The notes beneath the pieces were generated by a model. It saw nothing but the letters and a program-made list of their open reading frames with translations. It did no database searches and was not told the origin of the DNA. From the NCBI RefSeq assembly GCF_024347635.1, contig NZ_AP025513.1, positions 50,714 to 114,713 on the forward strand: 64,000 nt of DNA, read 5' to 3'. Positions 50,529 through 57,892 of this stretch are shown piece after piece. The number at the start of each line of letters is the position of its first letter. Within the stretch, counting starts at the first letter, position 1. A program made the translations under genes and the position numbers. The DNA is from Vibrio tasmaniensis. Its GTDB lineage: Bacteria; Pseudomonadota; Gammaproteobacteria; Enterobacterales; Vibrionaceae.

Positions 50529-51314
50529 TTAAAAATCCGATTGCTCGAAGTTGGTCGCGACGTTGTAAAAGCGGGCCACTAAATCATTTTGACTTATCCA
50601 GCCGTACGCCAACGGCTTCATCTCACCAGTGTTGGGGTGGACTAAAATCAATGCCGGTGTAAAAGGCACCGAGACTTTACCTTGGTTGTGGCGGTTTTCT
50701 TTGAGGTTAGTGATGAAGGTTTCGTCATTGCTGATCCCCAATAGCTCAAAATGGTATTGGTCAGCAAACGCTTGAATGGACGGGGCGAGTTGCTGGCTGA
50801 GCGTATCTTTACCTTCATAGACAAAGAAAAACCCCCATCCGTCTTGTTTCATCTTTTTAACCGCGTCGGTTTTCTTCTTATCTTCCAGTTCTAAATACAC
50901 CTGTCTTGCGGCTTGCTCTGTTGGGTGGTCTTTGGTGTAAGAGAACTCAGGTCTTTCGAGCAGCAACGCTTTAAAGGTCATGCCTAATTGGTCGGTTTGG
51001 TCCGTGATAAAGTGATTTAACGCTAAAAATTTCGCGAGCTTGTCTTTATCTTTGGGATGAATGGCCGCGTCGTTTTGCGCCTCAATATGCACCGAATGAA
51101 ACCAGTCCATCTGTTCGGTGGCCGATAAGGTTTTAGGGCTTGATACGGTGGTTTGGGTGTTGCTTGGCAACGGTTTGGGTTTGGGCGTTTTGGGTGCTTG
51201 TCTTGGCTCGTTGTACCACCGCCATCCTGGAGGGGGGTCATTGGCGAGAGCAGAAGATAGAGGGGCAAGCAGCGTTAGGGTAATGACGTAAAGCAGAGAT
51301 TTTTTCATCATCAT
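50529..51314 (-). CDS. traF: TraF, copy B
   Basis: 261 residues, almost identical to copy A apart from conservative changes (for example DPPPGW for DAPPGW, LVARFYN for LVGRFYN). Three consecutive ATG codons mark the start. Same periplasmic assembly role. Confidence 0.9.
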   Translation of the reverse strand: MMMKKSLLYVITLTLLAPLSSALANDPPPGWRWYNEPRQAPKTPKPKPLPSNTQTTVSSPKTLSATEQMDWFHSVHIEAQNDAAIHPKDKDKLAKFLALNHFITDQTDQLGMTFKALLLERPEFSYTKDHPTEQAARQVYLELEDKKKTDAVKKMKQDGWGFFFVYEGKDTLSQQLAPSIQAFADQYHFELLGISNDETFITNLKENRHNQGKVSVPFTPALILVHPNTGEMKPLAYGWISQNDLVARFYNVATNFEQSDF

Positions 51315-51341
51315 AGACCTTGGTTAAATAAAGCGAAGTGA

Positions 51342-51656
51342 TTAAGAGGTTAAGCACTTGGGTCTCTCACGTAGGCGGTGCATCTGATGTGGCGATGGGT
51401 TGCGCAGCGTGAGTAAGTATTGAAGGTATTCATCATGGAGCAAAGCGTGGTGTTTAGACCATACGCCTTGCTCACTGCTAAAGTAGTGAGTCTGTTTTTC
51501 AATGTTTTCTATCAGCTCTCGATACTCATCCAGCCTTTTAGTGATATCGGGATAACGGTCAAGTTGCTTGGTGAGTATCACATCGTTTGGAATGAGCCGT
51601 AAGAGAGTAAAGGTACGCAGTAAAAAGGTTTGCAGGGGTTTGATAAACATAATCAT
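51342..51656 (-). CDS. Hypothetical protein found only in copy B
   Basis: 104 residues: hydrophobic N-terminus (FIKPLQTFLLRTFTLLRLIP) and a basic helical remainder (RYPDITKRLDEYRELIENIE). It sits between traF and the repressor remnant, exactly where copy A has only 30 bases. Duplicated flanking bases (ATCATAGACCTTG/ATTATAGACCTCG) suggest insertion next to the original traF leader. Function unknown. Confidence 0.45.
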   Translation of the reverse strand: MIMFIKPLQTFLLRTFTLLRLIPNDVILTKQLDRYPDITKRLDEYRELIENIEKQTHYFSSEQGVWSKHHALLHDEYLQYLLTLRNPSPHQMHRLRERPKCLTS

Positions 51657-51683
51657 AGACCTTGATGAAATGCGGCAGAGTGT

Positions 51684-51890
51684 TTAAGTAATGGGTGACA
51701 GTGCGCTTATGGCTTTTCCTACAATCTGCGGTGATTGGCAGAATTGAGGCTTGAATCTTTCGTTATCGCAAAGTAGCCAGAATCCTTGTTTTTCTTCATC
51801 CCACTGCAATCGTCTAAATATCCGACCTTGCGAGCTATCCAAGCAATAAATGCCGTTGGGTAGGTGGCTATCTGGATAAAGTTTTTCATG
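51684..51890 (-). pseudogene. Fused remnants of the repressor and the 177-residue gene (deletion scar)
   Basis: From 51684 the sequence matches the last ~64 codons of the repressor of copy A up to GTGGCTATCTGG, then jumps to the first 6 codons of the copy A 177-residue gene. The join lies in CTGG (51872-51875), present at both borders in copy A (near 1849 and 2945). The resulting frame from ATG 51890 reads MKNFIQIATYPTAFIAWIAR, out of the repressor frame. About 1.1 kb is missing. Confidence 0.85.
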
Positions 51891-51901
51891 CGATTTCCTT
51901 T

Positions 51902-52255
51902 TTAGTTGTGAGGGTGTTCGTTATCTTGATTTTTATGGTTTCCTGCTCGCACGTAGGAAGTAGGCATTGCGTTAAAACGTGTTTGCAGCGTTGAGTGCAT
52001 GACTTTCATTGCGACATAGAAGAGTAGACCGTACAGCGTCATATTCATGCTAAGCTGCCAACTGTTTGTCATGTCGGAGTGAAGCGAAGCAAGAGACATC
52101 GTGTCCAATTGCTCTGGTGTCAGCGTTGTGATGTGGATGGCCAAGAGGCAAGTAAAAATCGAGGTCAGCAGTGCAAGCATCAGCGCAGCGATGTGCATTA
52201 GGCTGATGGCTTGCTGCAGGGCGTGAGTCAGTTGGTGAGTACGTTTGGGTGTCAT
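51902..52255 (-). CDS. Hypothetical two-helix membrane protein, copy B
   Basis: 117 residues, the counterpart of 2979-3332 with scattered conservative changes. It has lost its neighbour of copy A (the 177-residue membrane protein). The gene remaining intact without that partner suggests an independent function. Confidence 0.6.
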   Translation of the reverse strand: MTPKRTHQLTHALQQAISLMHIAALMLALLTSIFTCLLAIHITTLTPEQLDTMSLASLHSDMTNSWQLSMNMTLYGLLFYVAMKVMHSTLQTRFNAMPTSYVRAGNHKNQDNEHPHN

Positions 52256-52282
52256 GATGTGTCCTTTTTATAAAATCGTTTG

Positions 52283-53986
52283 TTATCCCCCCGTGGCACT
52301 TTGAAGGCGTTGCTTGATTTCATCAAAGTTGGGAAGGTTGGTGTTGTCGTGCATGTCTGGATAGAACTCTTTAAAATCAATGTATTCAAAGTTTATTTGT
52401 CCTAGCTCTTCGGGCGTAATGGCGGCGCAGGTGGGGTTTTTGGCACTGCCCAATCGTTTACCCAGTTGCTGAATAGAGCCTTGCTCTTGGATGATTTTGG
52501 CGAGCTTGTTGTCGTAAACGCAGTAACTGCGTTTTTTACGGGTGCAGACCCCCAGAACTTTCTTGGCGCAGTATTGCCCCACGTACAGGGTTAAGCCTTT
52601 CTCTTTGGCTTCACCGAGCGCTTCTTCCGCTTCGCTGCATTTAGCCCCTAAGCCTTGCCCCCATCCTGAGTCTTTACAACAGTCGTTAAACCCCGCGAGT
52701 TTCTTACTGCATTGCATTGGCTTACCCGTGAATATTTTAGGCGGGTCGCCCACATCTTTTACCGCTTCGGCAAGCCCGGCTAACGCGGCGACGGATTTAT
52801 CAAAGTTACCGTTAAGTTTGGGTTCGGGTACGTAGCAGTCTCCATCAAGACAGAAAGATTGCTCACCACACTGCATGTTTGTGGCTCTGCAGGTCTTCTC
52901 TGCGCAGCTTTTTGTGACTTCTTGCTCAATACACACCCCGTTTTGCTTGAGGCTGCAATGTTGAGCTTGAGTCGTGCAGTCTTTCGGCAGCGCAGCGCAG
53001 GTGTCAGGTCGGTCACATTGATGGTTAACCTGGTATTTCCAACAATTAAGCGTGGTAGGGACGCCATTGATAGTGCGAGTAGAGCGGCCTTCGACACAAG
53101 TTTGAGAGATGACCTTGCACTCTTTTAATAAGGTGCATTGTGTTCTCCAAGTCAGTGTGTTTTTGACGCAGTTACCGCCCGAAAGGGTATAGCTTGAGCG
53201 GCATGAAAGTTTGACGGGTTGGCTGTGTTCAATGCGTCCACATATTTGATACTTTTCGCGGTAATCCGTGCCGTTCTCTCGACCACATGCCTGTTCTGAT
53301 CGATAACGAGAATGGCCGCTTTTCCAAAAGCCAAATCCTGCGCCTTGCCAGTGAAAAGAGTAATCACCACAGCTACGCTCAACATAATTTCTAGAGTCAT
53401 AACGACATTCTTGAGTGATTTTTTTACAAACCATACCATTACGTGACCAACCGGATGGGCAACTATAAATTACAGCAGAGGTGTGTGGGGTAAAGGTAGG
53501 GGTTTTAGTGCAAGGGATAGAGTTATAGGTTGGTTTTTGGCACTGCTTGGGAATGTAATCGATGATGCACTGTGTTGCGTTGTCACAATCCACGTAGGCA
53601 TTCGAAATGCCATGAGTGACTTCAAACGCATTCTCTTGGCCAAGTAAGGCAAAGCGCATCGCCGGATCGCTTTTTACATCCGGTCGCCCTTTATTGAAGT
53701 TGGCGTTGATGTCTTGAGCCAATTCATTGGTCACAAACTCTGTCCCCTTTTGGGCGTTGATATCACTGTCTGACAGCTTGGATTGTTTTGGGTTTCGCCT
53801 CTCTTCTCGACACGCCGCGTCTTTGCAATAGTCATCGATGTTGAGGGGGAGGGCATTGGGTGTGAGCGCTTGACCGGCTGCTTGTTTCGCCCAGTTGGCG
53901 CTGTCGGTAAAGGTCTGTTGCTCGTTCGCCAGCGCGAGCGTAGAAAAAAGACTGAGCGTGAGCGCAGCCTGGACATAAATCCGCAT
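52283..53986 (-). CDS. traN: TraN, copy B
   Basis: 567 residues from the ATG at 53986, which matches the copy A start; upstream ATG-like codons add only three residues. Cys pattern and length are as in copy A. About residues 170-310 are nearly unchanged, while the regions on both sides differ more often (for example SCAEKTC for KCAEKTC). Confidence 0.93.
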   Translation of the reverse strand: MRIYVQAALTLSLFSTLALANEQQTFTDSANWAKQAAGQALTPNALPLNIDDYCKDAACREERRNPKQSKLSDSDINAQKGTEFVTNELAQDINANFNKGRPDVKSDPAMRFALLGQENAFEVTHGISNAYVDCDNATQCIIDYIPKQCQKPTYNSIPCTKTPTFTPHTSAVIYSCPSGWSRNGMVCKKITQECRYDSRNYVERSCGDYSFHWQGAGFGFWKSGHSRYRSEQACGRENGTDYREKYQICGRIEHSQPVKLSCRSSYTLSGGNCVKNTLTWRTQCTLLKECKVISQTCVEGRSTRTINGVPTTLNCWKYQVNHQCDRPDTCAALPKDCTTQAQHCSLKQNGVCIEQEVTKSCAEKTCRATNMQCGEQSFCLDGDCYVPEPKLNGNFDKSVAALAGLAEAVKDVGDPPKIFTGKPMQCSKKLAGFNDCCKDSGWGQGLGAKCSEAEEALGEAKEKGLTLYVGQYCAKKVLGVCTRKKRSYCVYDNKLAKIIQEQGSIQQLGKRLGSAKNPTCAAITPEELGQINFEYIDFKEFYPDMHDNTNLPNFDEIKQRLQSATGG

Positions 53987-54082
53987 AAGAAGCACCTCGT
54001 CAAAAGTGATAGTAAGAGAGCAATACTTGAACTGATATAAGATGTTGAACCTATAAGTAAACGTCTTGGCTGACGTAAAGGC

Positions 54083-54541
54083 TTACACGATGTTTTGTAA
54101 CTGGCGGGTGATGTGTGTGAGTGTTTGAATATCATCATCAATCCGGTCACGGTGCCATGCTAAATCTATGATGTTGGATTTCAGGTAATACTGGTCGTAA
54201 TACGTTGACGATAGCGACCACACTAACTGAATCTCGTGGTTGTATTGGCCGATTATCTCCCATGGGTGATGCAATTTACCCCGTTGACGGGCTTTTCTTA
54301 TCGCTTGAATGAACACGCCTACCGTCTCTTGCTTTGCTTCAAAATAAACATAGGGTGGCTCTGGTCGCCCGAAGGCATGACCTTGACATGAGGCGACCGT
54401 TTTAATTGTCGTTACCGTGTTTAATTGTGACACTAGCGGTTCGATTTTGGGGTCAATGTCTTCGTAGCGTCGCGCTTTTTGTTTTCTCGGCTCAATGAAA
54501 ATCTCGCGCCAGAGGTTACGGCATTTTTTAGATATTGGCAT
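54083..54541 (-). CDS. SCxGH-family hypothetical protein between trbC and traN, copy B only
   Basis: 152 residues from the ATG at 54541 (AGAAGG nine bases upstream; another ATG at 54559). It shares with the genes at 56703 and 7359 the core LNTVTTIKTVASCQGHAFG, then PPYVYFEA, and a helical end. Copy A has nothing at this place (36-base gap). Third member of the family in the window, in a different slot of the tra operon. Confidence 0.55.
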   Translation of the reverse strand: MPISKKCRNLWREIFIEPRKQKARRYEDIDPKIEPLVSQLNTVTTIKTVASCQGHAFGRPEPPYVYFEAKQETVGVFIQAIRKARQRGKLHHPWEIIGQYNHEIQLVWSLSSTYYDQYYLKSNIIDLAWHRDRIDDDIQTLTHITRQLQNIV

Positions 54542-54569
54542 GATTTGTGGCCTTCTCATGGCTTAAACA

Positions 54570-55283
54570 TCATTGTGAATACAGAGTACGCAGCAGCGGG
54601 TGAACATTTTGCTGCGCATCGCCCGTGGCGAGGTAATCCAGAGCTTGATAGAGCGAGATATTACCGTAAAGGATATCGTAGTCCGTGGCGTTGCAAGGCT
54701 GTTTGGGTAAGCAGCGGTCTTGTTTGACGGAAACAAACGCCGGTACGCGCTGAATATCAAATTGCTTAAACCAATCGGGGCTTACCGAAAAGCCGCTTTG
54801 AATGGGCGCCTTATTGGGTGAGCGTATTAATGACTCAATGCGCTTGGCCGTGGCCGGAAAGCCTTGGGGTAAGACGCCGCGTATCACCAGTGGTACGCCT
54901 AAGTGCTCACTTTGCATCAAAAGCTGCTTGAGCGCGGTCGTTGGCATGGTGAGTGAAACAAACACCATCACACCTTTTGGGGCTTGGTCAGGGTTGCGTG
55001 TGGGCTTTTGTATTCCCAATAAAGGAGAAAGGCTCTCTTCTTTTATCAAGTCTTGAACATTGCGGCTAAGCGTCAGCGCTTCTTCTCGATAAACATGGGC
55101 TTGGTTTTGTATGTCGTCTGTGTCCCATGGCTTTGCTGTCTCTGGTTGTGAAGCCATCTCTTGCTCAAGTTTGGCAAAGGCTTTGAGTTCTTGCTCTGTG
55201 TAAGCTTGAGTAGAGAACGCAATCAAACAACACAGAAAAACAAAAGAGCGCCGAAAGGCGCCCTCAAAAGATAAAATGGTCAT
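54570..55283 (-). CDS. trbC: TrbC, copy B
   Basis: 237 residues from the ATG at 55283, which matches copy A; the frame is open to 55334 without support. Differences from copy A are few (LIAFSTQAY for FIALPIQAY in the signal peptide). Confidence 0.9.
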   Translation of the reverse strand: MTILSFEGAFRRSFVFLCCLIAFSTQAYTEQELKAFAKLEQEMASQPETAKPWDTDDIQNQAHVYREEALTLSRNVQDLIKEESLSPLLGIQKPTRNPDQAPKGVMVFVSLTMPTTALKQLLMQSEHLGVPLVIRGVLPQGFPATAKRIESLIRSPNKAPIQSGFSVSPDWFKQFDIQRVPAFVSVKQDRCLPKQPCNATDYDILYGNISLYQALDYLATGDAQQNVHPLLRTLYSQ

Positions 55284-55293
55284 AGTCGCCTCT

Positions 55294-55527
55294 TTATGAT
55301 GGTCGTTGAAAGGGTGGGTAGAGGGTGTGAGCATTTTGGAAGCTGATTGACAGCACCTGACGAGTGTTGAGCTCTCGGCAAAACGAGAAGCAAAACTGTT
55401 CGAGCGGGAAACAACAATAAATGTGCTTGCCGTTGGCGAGCTCTGTTTTTAAAAAATCGGAAAGAGAGCCGTGGGTACTGGCTATAAATAGATTTGCTTC
55501 ATTGCTATGGGATTTAATCAGTGTCAT
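55294..55527 (-). CDS. Small tra-operon protein, copy B
   Basis: 77 residues. The first ~12 residues differ from copy A, but the rest is conserved (HIYCCFPLEQFCFSFCRELN; SISFQNAHTLYPPFQRPS). The conserved reading frame despite base changes supports translation. Function unknown. Confidence 0.6.
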   Translation of the reverse strand: MTLIKSHSNEANLFIASTHGSLSDFLKTELANGKHIYCCFPLEQFCFSFCRELNTRQVLSISFQNAHTLYPPFQRPS

Positions 55528-55536
55528 CAGTTCATC

Positions 55537-56547
55537 TTATAAAAATACACAATTGCGTTTTCTCCATTGTACAAAACCAAAATTATCCCCTGTCACCGGA
55601 TTGTCATGGCCTGCTTCCCAGAGTGTCGTGGTCGTGGTGTATGGGTGACACCAGGCCGCATCGGGAATAGGCGCCGACATTTGATACCGATAACGAGATT
55701 TTGGCAAGATAGGGTCCGGATATTGATAACAAATCGCACCGTCTTCACCGCGTGTCTCCCAGATTATCCCCTGCCGATGCAGTTTGTAGTTTAGTTTTTC
55801 CATTAAGAGTGTTGCCGCTTGAATGGGCGTGTCTCGATAGTTGGTGGTGCCGGTCAGTGGATAAGTACTACCCTGCGAGCCTAAACACCAAAATAGTGCA
55901 TCAATAGGCAAGGCAACGTTCGCAGAGGTCAACATGGCTTCGGGCACACAAGCCAGCTGCGCGGCTAGATTACCAAACAATAACGCCTCAGGGTTGAGAA
56001 TGAGTGATAATTCATCGTCGTCCCAAAGTGGGTCAATCTCTGTCATGTAGGCCACATCAAACACATCGGTGGCCATGCAAGCGGTGGATTGCATCAGTTG
56101 CAACCAATAAATGACCGGGTACTTATACCAATGACCATGATAAAAACCGCCGTCACTGCTGTCACTTTCTCTGGCGGTAACGCGCCCGCCGATACGCTGA
56201 CTGTTAGCGCCTGACATTTCTACGCCCATGTTCACCATGCAATAAGGGACGCGCGTGATATCGGTTAAGGCATAAGGCTCCCAATAGCCGATATTGACCC
56301 CAACTTGCACGAAGACGGGTGGGGGTTTAGGGCAATAAGAGATAGGCATTGTGGGGTTGTTGGTGTCTGGATATTTGGACGGCATGGCCGTGGCTGAGCC
56401 TATGGTCATTGGGAACAAGCAATCCCAACAAATATCGGTGATGAGGTTAATAAAACGGCTTTTACAGGCTGCGCTGGCGGCTAGGGTGGATGGCGCAATA
56501 AAAACCAATAGGCAGCACAGCAGTATACGGAAGTATCGTTGCGTCAT
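55537..56547 (-). CDS. traU: TraU, copy B
   Basis: 336 residues from the ATG at 56547, chosen for the signal peptide as in copy A. All Cys and the GYWEP motif are retained. Changes are mostly conservative (VEMSGANSQRI for VQMSGANTQRI). Confidence 0.92.
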   Translation of the reverse strand: MTQRYFRILLCCLLVFIAPSTLAASAACKSRFINLITDICWDCLFPMTIGSATAMPSKYPDTNNPTMPISYCPKPPPVFVQVGVNIGYWEPYALTDITRVPYCMVNMGVEMSGANSQRIGGRVTARESDSSDGGFYHGHWYKYPVIYWLQLMQSTACMATDVFDVAYMTEIDPLWDDDELSLILNPEALLFGNLAAQLACVPEAMLTSANVALPIDALFWCLGSQGSTYPLTGTTNYRDTPIQAATLLMEKLNYKLHRQGIIWETRGEDGAICYQYPDPILPKSRYRYQMSAPIPDAAWCHPYTTTTTLWEAGHDNPVTGDNFGFVQWRKRNCVFL

Positions 56548-56579
56548 GGTGGTGTCCTTTTTCCACGCGTGGCGTGGTA

Positions 56580-56631
56580 CTCCTTTTGTCTCGACAAGAG
56601 GCTTCGCCTCGTTATCGCAGCCAAAAGCGAG
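56580..56631 (-). repeat. 52-bp hairpin-bearing repeat upstream of traU, copy B (copy 3 of 3)
   Basis: Identical in layout to 7113-7164. It lies at the same distance from the traU start. Confidence 0.6.
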
Positions 56632-56702
56632 CTTGGTGAATAGAAAAAGAAGTGACGATGGAAGCATGATCAAGAAGACGCTCATTATCCAAAGTGACGT
56701 TG

Positions 56703-57164
56703 TTAGGTTACTTTGATTTCCCCTATCGTTGAGAGGAGTTGGGCTAACTGCGCAAGTTCTTTATCGGCTTTTTCTCGATGGTATCCAAGGTGGTAAGTCA
56801 ATGAGAACGGCACAAGAGAACGATACGCTCGACGGTAGCGTTTGTGAATGAGGTGAAAACACAGTTGGCAATGGTTGTTGAACATAGCAGAGAGATGCCA
56901 TGGTGACGTTTTTAGGCGTTGAGACAGTTGGTTAGCAAACCAAACTGGCGCCGTAAAATAAAGATAAGGCGCTGAAAACCGCCCCGTTAGCCAGACAACG
57001 TGCCCTTGGCAAGAGCCGATGGTTGCCACACCCTCAATGGCGTTCAGTGCGTGTACCGCAGGGGCAATTTGTGGGTCCAGTTCTTGATAATCTTGTCTAC
57101 GAAGCGCAATGCCTGCCAGCGTGATCTCGTAGATCAGCTTTTTCCATCGTTTTTGGGTTGCCAT
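56703..57164 (-). CDS. SCxGH-family hypothetical protein between traU and traW, copy B
   Basis: 153 residues: MATQKRWKKLIYEI, core LNAIEGVATIGSCQGHVVWL, then APYLYFTAP, Cys in NNHCQLCFHL and a basic C-terminus. Its last ~41 codons survive as a remnant in copy A (7236-7358). Its stop is followed after 18 bases by the extended frame of traU. Confidence 0.6.
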   Translation of the reverse strand: MATQKRWKKLIYEITLAGIALRRQDYQELDPQIAPAVHALNAIEGVATIGSCQGHVVWLTGRFSAPYLYFTAPVWFANQLSQRLKTSPWHLSAMFNNHCQLCFHLIHKRYRRAYRSLVPFSLTYHLGYHREKADKELAQLAQLLSTIGEIKVT

Positions 57165-57892
57165 TACTCTATCTCCAAGGGGTGCAAGCCTGATACGTTC
57201 ACCTCATCGATGCGCCAGCGCGTACCGTCTTGGTAGGCAATGGCAGGGACGTGAGTGATGTTAAGCGATTGGGTTAAGTGGCCTTGCTGCGAAAAATACA
57301 TTCTTGCATCCAATAAGGTCGCCATTTTATTCGGGCTGCCTCCCGTCAGTACCCACTTGATTGGCTTGGCGTTTTGATACTCGCTGGCAAACCTTCGTTG
57401 CTGCGCGTCTCTGGCATCAAAAAAGACCAGCACCTTACTGAGTTCAAATCGTGGTAGAACCTCTTGACCGTCGACCTTTGGCCAAGTGCGACTGTCAAAG
57501 GGGTTCACCCTAGTGCCCGCCTTGGCTATCACCGCCCCCGTCGTGGGGGCGATGATGTCTTTCGGGATAGTGATGCTTGGGTCAACGTAAAAGGTGCGAG
57601 GGCTGGTCGTGGTGGTTAACCCTTCAACGGGCGGCGGGGTTTCAATGCTTTGTTGTACGCGCTCCGTGAACTCGTTTTGCATGTCCGCCAATTGACCACT
57701 GGCCTCAAACCCTTTCAGTCTTTGGTGTATCCACTCCAGCATGTCGATTTCACCGATAGGGAAGACCGGGGCGACTTGCCCTAATGCTTTCCCGTGCGCG
57801 TTAAAAGTGGCCATGCCTGCTGCGAGGATAAAAGGCAGCAAACTAAGCGCTTGCGCCAATGGCTTGATTAAAGGCGTCAATTTCTTTGCCAT
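57164..57892 (-). CDS. traW: TraW, copy B
   Basis: 242 residues. The signal peptide (LSLLPFILAAGMATFNAHGK) differs from copy A over about 25 residues although the bases on both sides match, which is best explained by local recombination. The mature protein is nearly the same. It overlaps traC by 50 bases. Confidence 0.9.
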   Translation of the reverse strand: MAKKLTPLIKPLAQALSLLPFILAAGMATFNAHGKALGQVAPVFPIGEIDMLEWIHQRLKGFEASGQLADMQNEFTERVQQSIETPPPVEGLTTTTSPRTFYVDPSITIPKDIIAPTTGAVIAKAGTRVNPFDSRTWPKVDGQEVLPRFELSKVLVFFDARDAQQRRFASEYQNAKPIKWVLTGGSPNKMATLLDARMYFSQQGHLTQSLNITHVPAIAYQDGTRWRIDEVNVSGLHPLEIE

